A stretch of 64,000 nt of DNA from JAPLNB01 sp964451955 (lineage in GTDB: Bacteria > Planctomycetota > Phycisphaerae > Tepidisphaerales > Tepidisphaeraceae). The translations under genes and the position numbers were made by a program. The notes under the pieces were generated by a model, which saw only the letters and a program-made list of their open reading frames with translations, was not told the origin of the DNA and ran no database searches. The stretch is taken from contig CAYVKG010000014.1 in assembly GCA_964451955.1 (NCBI GenBank), positions 1 through 64,000 on the forward strand, in the 5' to 3' direction. Shown in pieces: positions 8,373 through 17,776 of this stretch (the first letter of the stretch is position 1; the number at the start of each line of letters is the position of its first letter).

Positions 8373-10817
8373 TCATTTCTCTTTCGCCGGACCTTCAACC
8401 GTCACTGGGATGGCTTCAAAGGCCTGATTCCCATGATCGTCGATGGCCCGCACAGTAATCTGATGGGCTCCGGCCGACAGAGCGTCAACTGTAAATACAA
8501 CGGCCTCTTCCATCGAGTCGAATATACTATCAGAAGCGCTGACAGCTTGCCACTCGTCGTTAGAATCGACCGAATACTGCACGGCGGATACGGCACTTAA
8601 GTTGTCCGTTATTCTTGCTTCGACCTTGACGGCTTGTGCGTTCAGGGTCACTTTCACGTCGCCGATGGTGGGGGGGGTGTTGTCGACGACGATGATGTCG
8701 CTGATTCGCGAGGCCTCTTTGCCCTCGCCTATGGGGTTTGCCTTGACATCAGAGGTGAGGACCTTCAACTGGTACATTCCGTCGGCCACGCGGCGCGTGT
8801 CCCAGAGGTATGCGGGCTCTTTCAGTTTCTCCTGCAAGAGGATCCACTTGCCTTTGGTGCCGCTGCGGACGTAGAGAGAGAATGTCAGTGTGTCCTTGTC
8901 GGCATCGGTCGCTTCCCAAGTGACTTGCCGCATGCGTCCTTGGGGTGTGGATATCGCTTGGCCGGTTTGTTGATGGATGAAAGCCGGATTGGCGGGAGGT
9001 CCCGAGAGGCCGCCTTCGGTCTCTGGGATTCCGGCGATTCTGATGGCTTTGAGTTGGGGAGCCGTGTTGGGCGATTGATAGGCCACATCGACCTCATCGA
9101 CGACGGGCGACAGGCCGGTGGCATTGCTGGTGAAGGTTATCCGGTACTGGAGATACCTGGCGATTGGCGAGGTGACTTGGACGTACTGCGCAGCCGGTGT
9201 TTCGGGAGTCCAGTGTGACCAGCCGAGGTCGTCGGGTTCTCGGACATTTCCGCTTCGTGTGGCGATGGTCAGTTTCGTGTCATTGGGAAGGCTGCCTCGA
9301 AGTCGCATCTTTCCGAAGCGGCTGATTTGGCGTGCATCCAGGACGGGGCTTGTATAGGTTCCTTGAGGGGCCGATCTGTTCGACAGGGCTGCGATTGCTC
9401 CGTCGTTTGCCAGTCCCATCATGACGCGGCCGTCTCGAGCGGGTAGGAGGCAGAGCACCTGTTTGGGGTCCAGTTTGGCGACCGCGGCCATCTCGTCGGC
9501 AGCGAGGTTGATCTCGTAGACGGTACCTTCGTTCCCTGTTCCGACCAGGAGGATGCCGTCTTTCTCGATCAACGACAGGATGACGACTGGCTGGCGAAAG
9601 ACCTCGGTCACGAATCCGTTGGTGTCGATCTTGTAGATGGCATTTCCCTCAACGGCATTGGCTGCCGGTGTGGGTGCCTGCGGCGACTGCCTCCTGATGG
9701 CACCGGGCATTGCGCGGCTGCCAGGTTCCTTGATTGGCGCGGGAATGGGCGCCGGGCGTTCACCTGGGCTGTCGTGTTCCGCATTCCCGGCGTTGGGGTC
9801 AAATTCACGAAGCATATGGCTGCTTTTCAGGAGCAGACTGCCGCCGGACGCTTGCAGCGGGTGGTCTGGGCGATCTTGCAGACCCATGGCCTTTTCTCTC
9901 GGGAGGTCTGTGGGATCGGGCTTGGGGATCGGTGAGGGCTTGGGCTCCTTTGGCTTCTGTGATGGCAGGGGGGTTACGCCCTCGGTGCTCTCCGGGCGAC
10001 CGGTCTTTTCGGTCTGGCTGTTGTCCTCTGCGCCGGCGTCCTCTCCATCGCCCGCCTGGCCTGTTGCCGCGTAGAGATTGCCCTTTGTGTCCATCACGAG
10101 GGCGCTGATCTCGGTCTCAGCGGCATCGAACAGGACGAATACCTCGCGCGTCTTGCGGTTGATCCGGTACACCAATCCATTCGGGTCTGAGCCTGCGTAG
10201 AGGTTTTCCTTCCCATCGCTCACCATGCTCAGGATGTTGTTTTCGCGGCTTTCGAGAAGGACCGATTTTTCGCCGTTCGGCTTGATTTCGAAAACTCTGG
10301 CTGAAGGTCCGGTGGCCGCGTAGATGAGGCCGTCATCGGTTTGGGTGATTTTCCAGACATACTGGACTTTCTGATCCTTGAACACTTCGACTGGGGGCGT
10401 CTTTGCGTCGGCGGGGTCCAGTCGGAGCACGCGGCCGAATTCGCCGCCGGTTCCCACGAGCAGCTTGCCGTCTTTCTCGATGACGAGTGAGAAGATGTTT
10501 TGATCGTCGAGTGTCGCGACAGTAGTTGCCTTTCCATCTTTCAGTTGCAGGACGATTCCTTGTGGCCCGGTTCCGGCGTAGATCGTCCCGTCACTCGCTT
10601 CGATCATGGCGTAGACGGCGCTGACTCGGGGGTCCTGTTCCATGACGATTGTGGCAGCCCGAGAGAGCTTGAGGTCTCCGAGATTGGTCGCCACGACGTT
10701 CTTCAGTTTTCCTTTTTTGAAATCCGCCTCGTGTGTGCTTACCCAGTGAGAAGTGCCCGCCGCCCAAGCTGATCCGGCCAGTAGAAGCACAGTAGCATGC
10801 GCAAGTGTTCGTATCAT
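8373..10817 (-). CDS. Exported beta-propeller protein with C-terminal Ig-like domain
   Basis: 814 residues with a signal peptide (cleavage near SAWAAG). Residues about 60-280 and 400-480 contain repeats of the type DGTIYAGTGPQGIVLQL, DGKLLVGTGGEFGRVLRLD and DGLIYAATGPSARVFEIK, which fit the blades of a WD/NHL-like beta-propeller. A Pro/Glu/Asp-rich insertion (about 280-390) splits the propeller. The C-terminal ~100 residues (DNTPPTIGDVKVTLNAQAVK, HQITVRAIDDHGNQ) look like an Ig-like domain. It is probably a periplasmic or surface-associated binding protein; no catalytic motif is visible. AAGGGC precedes the start. The S55-like peptidase gene ends 46 bases upstream, so the two are likely co-transcribed. 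Confidence 0.8.
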   Translation of the reverse strand: MIRTLAHATVLLLAGSAWAAGTSHWVSTHEADFKKGKLKNVVATNLGDLKLSRAATIVMEQDPRVSAVYAMIEASDGTIYAGTGPQGIVLQLKDGKATTVATLDDQNIFSLVIEKDGKLLVGTGGEFGRVLRLDPADAKTPPVEVFKDQKVQYVWKITQTDDGLIYAATGPSARVFEIKPNGEKSVLLESRENNILSMVSDGKENLYAGSDPNGLVYRINRKTREVFVLFDAAETEISALVMDTKGNLYAATGQAGDGEDAGAEDNSQTEKTGRPESTEGVTPLPSQKPKEPKPSPIPKPDPTDLPREKAMGLQDRPDHPLQASGGSLLLKSSHMLREFDPNAGNAEHDSPGERPAPIPAPIKEPGSRAMPGAIRRQSPQAPTPAANAVEGNAIYKIDTNGFVTEVFRQPVVILSLIEKDGILLVGTGNEGTVYEINLAADEMAAVAKLDPKQVLCLLPARDGRVMMGLANDGAIAALSNRSAPQGTYTSPVLDARQISRFGKMRLRGSLPNDTKLTIATRSGNVREPDDLGWSHWTPETPAAQYVQVTSPIARYLQYRITFTSNATGLSPVVDEVDVAYQSPNTAPQLKAIRIAGIPETEGGLSGPPANPAFIHQQTGQAISTPQGRMRQVTWEATDADKDTLTFSLYVRSGTKGKWILLQEKLKEPAYLWDTRRVADGMYQLKVLTSDVKANPIGEGKEASRISDIIVVDNTPPTIGDVKVTLNAQAVKVEARITDNLSAVSAVQYSVDSNDEWQAVSASDSIFDSMEEAVVFTVDALSAGAHQITVRAIDDHGNQAFEAIPVTVEGPAKEK

Positions 10818-10863
10818 GGAGTGCCCTTATATGCGTAGCCCGTGGTAATCACATGCTGAGATG

Positions 10864-12900
10864 TCAGTTCCCGGTATGGTTTCCGACGCCGCCGGGGTTT
10901 GCCGGTGGAGGAACCGGGCGATTGGCCTCAGCCGGCGCTCGATTGCCTGGTGTGGCAAACGCCGCCTGACCGAGGGGCATCTTCTCGCCTTCGACCTTCA
11001 GTTCGCGATCGATGGTGAGAGCGAAAGTCGCCTCGCCGCTCATTACGTGCTCCGTGGGCACGACCTTGAGTGTGGAACTGGCAAACGTTGTCATATTGCT
11101 TAGTCCTGCGCCCATCATCACTTTTCGCCTGGAAGACGGCAGGGCTTCCATGGCTGCTCGACCGATGGCGATCCCATCGGTCTGTTTGATCAACCGCAGG
11201 TACAAGGCGTTATGCTTTGTCTGGAGGAGTTCGCGCATGACATCGAACACTTCGGGGGCGGTCGATGCGGTGAACCGGAACGGCTTGGTCGCTTCTTCAA
11301 GGACCAGGTGCTGTTGCCAGTCTGACACCACGAACTGATAGGTTCCGTCAGGCAGATTGCGTGGTAGGTCAAACTCAACTGGGAGCGGCATTTCGCGCTG
11401 GAGGAACGGGCGGTACCTGACGAGTGCTCTGATCTTCTCCCCGGGTTTGAACTTGGATTTCGGGAGACTGACCGAGAGGATGTCCGCTTGGCGAGCTTCG
11501 GCCAGGACGCGCACAGTGCCCGTCAGTTTCTTGACCGCGACTCGCTCGAACGGATTGTCCGCTGCGGCCATGATCGGAGTTCCGACGAGCATATACAACT
11601 CTGCCGTCCCTGTGCTGGTGGATCGGTTATTCAGTCTGAGGGACTGGCCATTGGCGAATTCCATGGCCAGATCGTAATCGAGGGTGTGATACTGAGGCAG
11701 GTCGCGCATCGAGGTGGTGGAGGCGGCCAGAGCCATTGCAGCGAGTGTGGCCGTCAGGCGGGGGTGCAAGGCCAGATTGAATCGGAAGGTCTGGTCCACC
11801 GATCCGTCGGCGTACACGCATCGGATTTCCATCGGCACGGATGGCGACGTCGGCCCGATCTTGCCGGCTACGCCACAGTACTGATCCGATACGAGGACAC
11901 CCAGCGGAGTTGCGGCCGCCCCCAGTTTGAAACTGGTCTGCAGGTTTGGGATTACGCCGTGGATGTATCCGCTGCTCAACGGGAGCAGGATGTCTCCCTC
12001 ATTGAGGAACGAATGCCCGAAGCCCATGATTCTGTCGCCCAGCACTTCCGTACAGGTTCCCATGACCGATAGATCCATGTCACCGGTCATCAATGGGACG
12101 GCAATTGCCGATCCGGGGTGCAGTGGTATGACGGAGCCTGCCGCCTCTTTTGTGCCAGCGCCACCGGTCTGCAATGGCAGCAATCCGTATCCCTTCAAGA
12201 TGGGCTCGAATTGATCGAAGACGCGTGGCGGGAGGCCTGTTGCCATGAGAGGTGTTGCGAGCGGCACCATACGCATTGCATCATTCGCCTTCCCGAGCAG
12301 CGGGTTGACTTGTGAAGAACGCCATCCAGCCAGCGGATAAGCCTTGGGTGCGCCCTTTTTCCAGGGAACCGGCATGGTTTGCTCCACCGACCACCGCAAC
12401 TGCCCTTGCTTTGCGGGCGGAACCTGGTTTGTCCTGTCATTGAGTGCCCGTGGTTTTGCTGCAATACTCGTCGGCTCTGTCTTCATCGTGAGCATGTACT
12501 CGATCGGCTGTACGCCTCCCATTGGTTCCTTCATCAACGGCCAGCCGAAGGCAAAGGCCCCGATCATCCGCTCACGCCCCTGGTCATCCTTGAGGAAAAC
12601 GGGCGAGCCGCTCATGCCTGCAATGGCGCCCGTATGTTCCAGATTCGCCCCTTTGAGCTTCACGAGCACCACGTGGTCTTTGGGGTTGAAGTTCCGCAGG
12701 ACCGACAGCACTTCCACTTCGAAGCGTTCGATCTTGTTGCCCTTGAAGACCGACAGCCCGTAGCCCTTCATTCCTTCCTTCACTTCGGAAACGCGCATGT
12801 GTCTTGCGGGATCGAAGAGCGGAGGCGGCTGTCCTTGTGCCGTCGTGATACTTGTGATTGTGAGGCCGACCGTAAGCAGGAGTGCACAAATAAGCTTCAT
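10864..12900 (-). CDS. Exported SpoIVB-like (S55 family) serine peptidase
   Basis: 678 residues with a signal peptide ending near TTAQGQ. Residues about 30-220 contain the S55 signature: GMKGYGLSVFKG and, at 95-100, GMSGSP, whose serine after the first glycine-methionine pair is the SpoIVB catalytic position. FNPKDHVVLVKL and AFAFGWPL also fit. MGTCTEVLGDRIMGFGHSFL further on is another typical S55 stretch. The C-terminal 300 residues are beta-rich and not recognised. The family is named for sporulation, but the domain also occurs in non-sporulating planctomycete-like genomes. The start at 12900 is set by GAGGT upstream and by the signal peptide. It shares a probable transcript with the propeller protein and the kinase-like gene. 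Confidence 0.8.
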   Translation of the reverse strand: MKLICALLLTVGLTITSITTAQGQPPPLFDPARHMRVSEVKEGMKGYGLSVFKGNKIERFEVEVLSVLRNFNPKDHVVLVKLKGANLEHTGAIAGMSGSPVFLKDDQGRERMIGAFAFGWPLMKEPMGGVQPIEYMLTMKTEPTSIAAKPRALNDRTNQVPPAKQGQLRWSVEQTMPVPWKKGAPKAYPLAGWRSSQVNPLLGKANDAMRMVPLATPLMATGLPPRVFDQFEPILKGYGLLPLQTGGAGTKEAAGSVIPLHPGSAIAVPLMTGDMDLSVMGTCTEVLGDRIMGFGHSFLNEGDILLPLSSGYIHGVIPNLQTSFKLGAAATPLGVLVSDQYCGVAGKIGPTSPSVPMEIRCVYADGSVDQTFRFNLALHPRLTATLAAMALAASTTSMRDLPQYHTLDYDLAMEFANGQSLRLNNRSTSTGTAELYMLVGTPIMAAADNPFERVAVKKLTGTVRVLAEARQADILSVSLPKSKFKPGEKIRALVRYRPFLQREMPLPVEFDLPRNLPDGTYQFVVSDWQQHLVLEEATKPFRFTASTAPEVFDVMRELLQTKHNALYLRLIKQTDGIAIGRAAMEALPSSRRKVMMGAGLSNMTTFASSTLKVVPTEHVMSGEATFALTIDRELKVEGEKMPLGQAAFATPGNRAPAEANRPVPPPANPGGVGNHTGN

Positions 12901-13098
12901 TTGCACCTCAGAAGATCCGTCTCCGACCAGCTGCCGCCCCCGTTCGGTGCCCTTGGGTGACCTGTCACCCACAGCCCCTGATGGCCATGGTCCAGATGAT
13001 AGCGGTGGGTTGCCAACCTGCAAGATTGGCGATGCGAGATGCTCTTGGGGTGCTTGACGGTGCGGACGTCGTGTCGACCTCGGTGCAGGGCAGGTCGT

Positions 13099-13842
13099 TT
13101 ACCGGCGCTGCGTGGTCACTCGCTGATAGACGAGCGATTGGATGATTCGGATCATTGTTGGCACGTCGACTTCGGCCGTGTTGATAGTTACGGCAAATGT
13201 CTCGGGTCCGATTGTTTCATTGGGCCAGTGTCGCTTGTAGAACGCGAGGCGGTTGCGGTCGAGTTGTCGAAGAAGCGCAGGGGCTTCCTCGGGCTTGATG
13301 CCACGTTGTTGGGCGAGGAACGCCGCGCGATGCTCGAAGGGAGCAACTAGGCGAATGTGGATCCCGCCGGGCATATGACGGGTGATGAAGACGCCCCCAC
13401 GCCCGACGATGATGGCTCGCCCGCTAGCTGCGAGTTTTCGGATGCTGTGGGCGACGCGTTCATAGATACGGGCCTCATCGGCCGTATTGGGCAAGTCGGA
13501 CAACGACATCGACGAGAGAAAATCGGTTAGCCACGAGTGTCGATCATCCTCGATTGCGTCTACCGCCTCCTCCGAAAGGTGGAAGTCCGCAGCGACTTTC
13601 TCCACCAATTCGCGGTCCCAGCAGGTCCATTGGCGCTCGTCCGTTTCCGATTGATTCAGTGCCTCGACCAGTTGCTGCGCCATGGTCCATGCGCCGGCAT
13701 AGGGTTCGCGACTGATTGTGATGAATGGTGGCGGGGGCGCGGGCGGCGGCTCGGGTGTGGGCTTCAGGGGGATCGGGACAGCGCGGATGACGCCGAGGAT
13801 CGGACCGACATTCAGGTGCAACGGGATTGACGAAGTTTTCAT
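13099..13842 (-). CDS. Cytidylate-kinase-like P-loop protein
   Basis: 247 residues. After a Pro-rich N-terminus (TPEPPPAPPPP) comes ITISREPYAGAWTMAQQLVE, the start of the cytidylate-kinase-like family. In this family the P-loop is degenerate (here REPYAGAWT instead of GxxGxGK[ST]). Further family features are WDRELVEKVA, VGRGGVFITRHMPGGIHIRL and the LxxxxRxxFYKRHW segment. The nucleotide or other substrate is unknown; it is not Cmk itself. Start at 13842 because GGAGG lies seven bases upstream. It is the first gene of the minus-strand group leading to rpmH. Confidence 0.75.
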   Translation of the reverse strand: MKTSSIPLHLNVGPILGVIRAVPIPLKPTPEPPPAPPPPFITISREPYAGAWTMAQQLVEALNQSETDERQWTCWDRELVEKVAADFHLSEEAVDAIEDDRHSWLTDFLSSMSLSDLPNTADEARIYERVAHSIRKLAASGRAIIVGRGGVFITRHMPGGIHIRLVAPFEHRAAFLAQQRGIKPEEAPALLRQLDRNRLAFYKRHWPNETIGPETFAVTINTAEVDVPTMIRIIQSLVYQRVTTQRR

Positions 13843-14074
13843 ACAACGCCTCCGTTTCCGCTGATTTTCGAATCCCATGCCCCTCCGAAATGAACACGTT
13901 CGCAGCTACACATATTATACCACGCGGACCACACAGATGGTGAAGAAACGACGAATTAAGCGGGTATCCGGCATGTGAACGAGGTGCTGACCTCGTGCCC
14001 ATCAGATCATCATCTTGATTGTCGCTTGCCGCGGGGACGCCGGGGAGGACAATGTGCGTCGGCAGGAGGTGATC

Positions 14075-14410
14075 ATGCGGGAAAGACAGATCAAAGCCGG
14101 GCGGCTGTGCGCGGGGATGAGTTTCAGCGAGCGAGTCTGGGCGCTGACGGCCAGGATACCTGCTGGAAGAGTGGCGACCTACGGGGATATAGCGCGCAGG
14201 TTGGGGACGCGGGCCTACCGTGCCGTGGGCAGCGCCCTGAACAGGAATCCGTATGCCCCGGTTGTGCCGTGTCACCGTGTCGTTGGCTCCGACGGATCGT
14301 TGACCGGGTTTGCGGGCGGGATTGACCGCAAGCGTCAGATGTTGCTAGACGAGGGGGTGACGGTTATCGGGGGGCGAGTCTCGCTCAAGCAGCGGTTTCG
14401 CTTTCGTTGA
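14075..14410 (+). CDS. Methylated-DNA-protein cysteine methyltransferase domain protein
   Basis: 111 residues, only the C-terminal catalytic/DNA-binding domain of the Ogt/MGMT family. It has the helix-turn-helix part (RIPAGRVATYGDIARRLG, RAVGSALNRNP), the active-site PCHRV motif and GSLTGFAGGIDRKRQMLLDE. Because the cysteine is present, it should be able to accept alkyl groups from O6-alkylguanine, unlike Atl proteins, where Trp replaces it. The N-terminal domain of full-length Ogt is absent, as in many short homologues. The ATG at 14075 follows AGGAGGT by four bases. Confidence 0.88.
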   Translation: MRERQIKAGRLCAGMSFSERVWALTARIPAGRVATYGDIARRLGTRAYRAVGSALNRNPYAPVVPCHRVVGSDGSLTGFAGGIDRKRQMLLDEGVTVIGGRVSLKQRFRFR

Positions 14411-14692
14411 ATTTCCACGCCACGTGCCGTGTTCCATGACCAAGCGGAAATGCCGTGCGTTTGGCTTCCGAAGTGTCGGGCGATCGGTTATAGTGTGGAA
14501 TATCACTCAATTCGCCGTGCCGGGACGGCGGGTGGGGCTGTTATCCGGGCCTGTTGCACCCTTTCCAAATAACGCGGTTCGAATGATGTAACGGTTTTGT
14601 AACGCCACAAGTTGCGGCGTTGACGTTATCTTTCGTGGTTGTCATAGTAAACTTGGTCGGATGTGTGAGGCGTCACCGGTCATGGAGGACCG
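14411..14692. promoter_or_regulatory. Upstream region of the ECF sigma gene with a 21-bp near-palindrome
   Basis: At 14601-14621 the sequence AACGCCACAAGTTGCGGCGTT pairs in nine of ten positions around a central G. No T-run follows, so it is more likely an operator or promoter-associated dyad than a terminator. It lies about 70 bases before the sigma-factor start. Whether it binds a regulator is inference. Confidence 0.4.
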
Positions 14693-15418
14693 ATGGATGG
14701 GTGCAACGGCAGTGGATTTTCGCGGAACCTTTTGGGAAAGCGCGCGTCAGAACCCATGTCGAGTCTGAGTGGAGCACAATACGGGTCCGAGGTTCCGGCG
14801 GGATTGCTGGAGAAGGGCGATGGCCGGGAACTGGAAATGCTGCGGCGAGCGCAGAAGGGCGATCGAGCGGCATACGGGCAGATTGTGGTGTTCTATCAGG
14901 ATCGGCTATTTAACGCGATGCTCCGGCTTGTTGGAGATCGCGAGGAGGCCCGGGAGCTGACGCAGGAGGCGTTCACACGGGGACTGATGAAATTGGACGG
15001 TTTCCGTGGCGATGCATCGCCATACACGTGGCTCTTTCGCATCGCGGTGAATCTGGCGATCAGCCGATTGAGGAAAGTCCAGCGACACCGGGTTTTCTCG
15101 CTCTCTTGGACCGGACATAGCGGGAACGGGCATCACGGCGACGATCAGGCTTCGAGCCTGGCCGACCGTCTGGCGCACGAGTCCACAGCGACGCCACCGG
15201 CCGACCTCGAGAAGCGGGAAACCGCGGAACAGGTGCTGGCGGCATTGGGTCGGCTGGATTCGGAATACCGGGCGGTGCTGGTGATGCGTGACATTGAGGG
15301 TTTTGACTACCAGCAGATGGCCGACGTTCTGGGCCTGCCGCTGGGAACCCTCAAGAGCCGGCTGTTCCGAGCGAGGCTCGCGCTGCGGGACGAACTGCGA
15401 GGTTACCTGGCAGTCTAG
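14693..15418 (+). CDS. ECF-type RNA polymerase sigma factor
   Basis: 241 residues, sigma-70 family group 4. Region 2 spans about 45-115 (YGQIVVFYQDRLFNAMLRLV, then REEARELTQEAFTRGL and YTWLFRIAVNLAI), and region 4 lies at the C-terminus (YRAVLVMRDIEGFDYQQMAD, then VLGLPLGTLKSRLFRARLAL). Start at 14693, with GGAGG about five bases upstream. The acidic/His-rich spacer between the regions is longer than usual. The putative anti-sigma gene follows 205 bases later on the same strand, the usual arrangement, so activity is probably controlled by that membrane protein. Confidence 0.92.
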   Translation: MDGCNGSGFSRNLLGKRASEPMSSLSGAQYGSEVPAGLLEKGDGRELEMLRRAQKGDRAAYGQIVVFYQDRLFNAMLRLVGDREEARELTQEAFTRGLMKLDGFRGDASPYTWLFRIAVNLAISRLRKVQRHRVFSLSWTGHSGNGHHGDDQASSLADRLAHESTATPPADLEKRETAEQVLAALGRLDSEYRAVLVMRDIEGFDYQQMADVLGLPLGTLKSRLFRARLALRDELRGYLAV

Positions 15419-15623
15419 CCGGTCGCAGGGTCATATCGCAGGGGGATGATTGCGGACCCGGCAGACTTGATGAACCGTTCTCGCTCAAGCTACAGTTGAA
15501 GTTTCGCCGAGCCGGGCATCGGCGGAGGCGAGTTGCGTTGTCGGCCTGGATAATGCGAATCGCGCTGGTTTCGCAACCGAGCCTTGGGAGAGTGAAGAAG
15601 ACTGTATCAAGAAGAACACTGAC

Positions 15624-17321
15624 ATGTCTGAGAATGTGGAACAGATCGAGGCCAGGCTTTGTGCTTTCGTCGATGGCGAACTTGGTCCCGAGGAAAGGGC
15701 GGAGATTGAGGCCCACCTGGCCGCAAATCCGTCTCATCGGGCCATGATTCAGGATCTCGTTGCCCAGCGAGCGGCATTGCGGGGCCTGCCGCGAGAGCGG
15801 GCGCCACGGGACCTTGCCGAGTCGTTGCAGGGGCAACTCGAACGGGAGTCGCTCTTGGGTGCGGATCTCCTGGGGGATTCGCGAATGTCGCTGCGGATGC
15901 GGCGGTGGCCGCAGGTGCTGGCAGTGGCGGCGATTATCCTGCTGGCGATTGGGTTGGGAGCGGCCGTGTATATGGTTCTGCCGCCTGCCCATCCGGAGGT
16001 CGCTCTCGTGATGCCGCCGGTCGACCTGAGTATGACGTCCAAAGGGGGCGGCGACCTTTCCGCCACGTCTGGGATTGTGGACGTCGATCAGATGGCACAA
16101 GGCTCGGATGAGCTACCGGATCGTGGCGAGCTTGCCCCCGCAATGCCGTTGGCCGGGAGGCCCGATGCTTCGCGGAGCTCCCGGGCGAGTGAGCTGCTTC
16201 CGCGCGATGCCAAGGAAGGGATGACCGGTGGACTGGCGGTGAATGCTGTTGGGTTCTTCGGGGCGGAGAACACGAACGAGACGCTGGTCATCAGGGTCAA
16301 GACGTCGGACGTGAATCTGGCCAATGACCGATTGATAAGCTACCTGTCGCAGAACAGTATTGCATGGACATCCGCGACCGATCGTCCCCTCGACCGGGCT
16401 GCCGTCGCGCAAACTGCTGAAACCTTGCCGGAGCTGGTCGCGATGCCGGCCACCCAGCCGGCGGATCTGGCGGTTGCCGCGATTTTGCCGCATGACACTG
16501 CCAAGTCAGAGCGGGTTTCGGACGAGACATCGACAGCAGGCAGGCGAGAGGCGAAGACCGCTCCGGCAGAAGGCGACATTTCTCCGCTGAGCGAGCAGCG
16601 GGCGGCGAGAATGGAGGAAGCCGACCGTCAGCCAGCTCTTAATGAACAACCCGAACAGTCTGTAGGGGGATTGCGAATGATGCGGCAGGTGGTCCTGATG
16701 CGGGACCGGATTACGTTGCCGACGAATGACCGTGTCATTCTGGCCCGCGACGTCAATGCACAACAGCTTGTCGAGCTGACTGCGGCAATCTCGTCGGCGC
16801 GGAGTGTGCCGGCGCCGCGCGAGGATGCCGTGGTCATGGTGTCTCGAATTTGGCCTATGACGCGACCCTCGACGATGGCGTTGGCCCATGGAGCGAACGA
16901 GCCGGCGGTGATGCTCGGTAAAGCGGCAGGGGCCGGCGAGTCCCTCGGTCGCGAACCAGCCAGGCGAGAGGTGGTTGAGAAGGCGGCCGAATCACCGGTT
17001 GTGGGCAGCGATCGGATGGACGCGCGCGAATCGAATCAGCCGGTTGAGAAGCCCGAGGGAGGCGGTCGTCAGAGTGGCAGGGAGCAACGATCGCCGTCCA
17101 CGCAGCCCGCGACGGGCGAGGCGGGTCAGGCGATATTGTTCGGCGCAGGGCCGGCCTCGCGGCCCGCGAGCGATTTGGCCAACGCGGTGGGACGAGGACA
17201 GATGGTCGGCACGGAAGTGTCGGCGGGGGCATTCAACTGCGTGATTGTTTTCGAGGGCGCGGAATCAACTCCCCCAATGGCGGCCACAAGGCCCGCAACG
17301 CAGACGCCACCGGGCGATTGA
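15624..17321 (+). CDS. Putative membrane anti-sigma factor lacking the zinc cysteines
   Basis: 565 residues. The N-terminus (IEARLCAFVDGELGPEERAE, IEAHLAANPSHRAMIQDLV) matches the anti-sigma zinc-finger (zf-HC2) domain, but the HxxxCxxC ligands read HLAANPSH, so zinc is unlikely. A single membrane segment follows at about 93-118 (VLAVAAIILLAIGLGAAVYM). The long C-terminal part is presumably periplasmic and low complexity, ending in a Thr/Pro/Gln-rich tail. It should bind and restrain the ECF sigma factor encoded just upstream; the sensing mechanism is unknown. The start has only a weak AGAAG. Confidence 0.75.
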   Translation: MSENVEQIEARLCAFVDGELGPEERAEIEAHLAANPSHRAMIQDLVAQRAALRGLPRERAPRDLAESLQGQLERESLLGADLLGDSRMSLRMRRWPQVLAVAAIILLAIGLGAAVYMVLPPAHPEVALVMPPVDLSMTSKGGGDLSATSGIVDVDQMAQGSDELPDRGELAPAMPLAGRPDASRSSRASELLPRDAKEGMTGGLAVNAVGFFGAENTNETLVIRVKTSDVNLANDRLISYLSQNSIAWTSATDRPLDRAAVAQTAETLPELVAMPATQPADLAVAAILPHDTAKSERVSDETSTAGRREAKTAPAEGDISPLSEQRAARMEEADRQPALNEQPEQSVGGLRMMRQVVLMRDRITLPTNDRVILARDVNAQQLVELTAAISSARSVPAPREDAVVMVSRIWPMTRPSTMALAHGANEPAVMLGKAAGAGESLGREPARREVVEKAAESPVVGSDRMDARESNQPVEKPEGGGRQSGREQRSPSTQPATGEAGQAILFGAGPASRPASDLANAVGRGQMVGTEVSAGAFNCVIVFEGAESTPPMAATRPATQTPPGD

Positions 17322-17475
17322 CTAAGCTGTTGGCGTGATGGAAACCGACTGGCCTGTCTGTTCAATGTTGCCTCGCGGGGCGTCATTTGACAATGAGATT
17401 GTGCGTGTCAGACCGCGCGTCGCGAGCAATCTGCCTGGAACCCCGATCAGCCGACAGTACCGTGGCCTTTTCAAG

Positions 17476-17496
17476 TACCCGCGTCAGGATTCGAAC
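17476..17496. repeat. attL: 21-bp core, distal copy of the tRNA-Arg 3' end
   Basis: Identical over 21 bases to 22430-22450 and diverging immediately on both sides. On the minus strand it reads as the T-arm and acceptor end of tRNA-Arg, the usual attachment site of tyrosine integrases. This copy has no tRNA 5' half beside it, so it is the left-over chromosomal 3' end displaced by integration. Confidence 0.93.
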
Positions 17497-17673
17497 ACCC
17501 ACGGGAAATGCCCAGAAAAACCGCACTTGTCCTCCGAGCGCGGCACAAAATCCGGCACAGTTGGCGACGATTTGGCAAATCTGGTGGATTTGTTGAAGGC
17601 CTGGCCGGACCTGCCGGCGGCTGTGAGAGCGGGCATCCTGGCGATGGTCCGGGCTGCGGAGGGGGGCGCGTGA
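17476..17673 (+). pseudogene. Stranded C-terminal tail of the integrase frame
   Basis: Reading from the att core in the same frame as in the integrase (YPRQDSN), this open frame continues for 58 codons: THGKCPEKPHLSSERGTKSG, then TVGDDLANLVDLLKAWPDLP and AAVRAGILAMVRAAEGGA, then TGA. It has no start codon of its own that makes sense. When the element is excised and the cores join, this segment would follow the integrase without a frameshift, replacing the terminal LRPPV and giving a protein of about 493 residues. The LxDLLKAWPDLPAAVRAGIL part looks like a real amphipathic helix pair. Whether it is translated only from the circle is inference. Confidence 0.75.
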
Positions 17674-17682
17674 TTTCCACGT

Positions 17683-17743
17683 GTCTACGGCGCCAACGTC
17701 TACGAAACCCCCTGGCGCTATCAAAAATGAGGGTTTCGTAGAC
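17683..17743. repeat. Left copy of an inverted ~60-bp repeat that is itself a hairpin
   Basis: The reverse complement of 20731-20790 differs from this copy at three internal positions plus the end, about 95% identity. Within this copy GTCTACGAAACCC and GGGTTTCGTAGAC form a perfect 13-bp stem. Read on the minus strand it encodes TKPSFLIAPGGFVDVGAVD, nearly the same peptide that the right copy encodes at the end of the primase gene. Confidence 0.85.
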
Positions 17744-17745
17744 AT

Positions 17746-17776
17746 GGGGTGGAGGGTTCGGGTCGAAGTCAGGCAA
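17746..17776. repeat. Left copy of a 31-bp direct repeat
   Basis: GGGGTGGAGGGTTCGGGTCG followed by AAGTCAGGCAA; repeated at 21006-21036 with one mismatch. Each copy lies upstream of a gene (the first HTH gene here, the integrase on the right) and is followed by a related CAACCC-GG dyad. They may be shared operators or integrase arm sites; the sequence alone does not decide. Confidence 0.8.
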
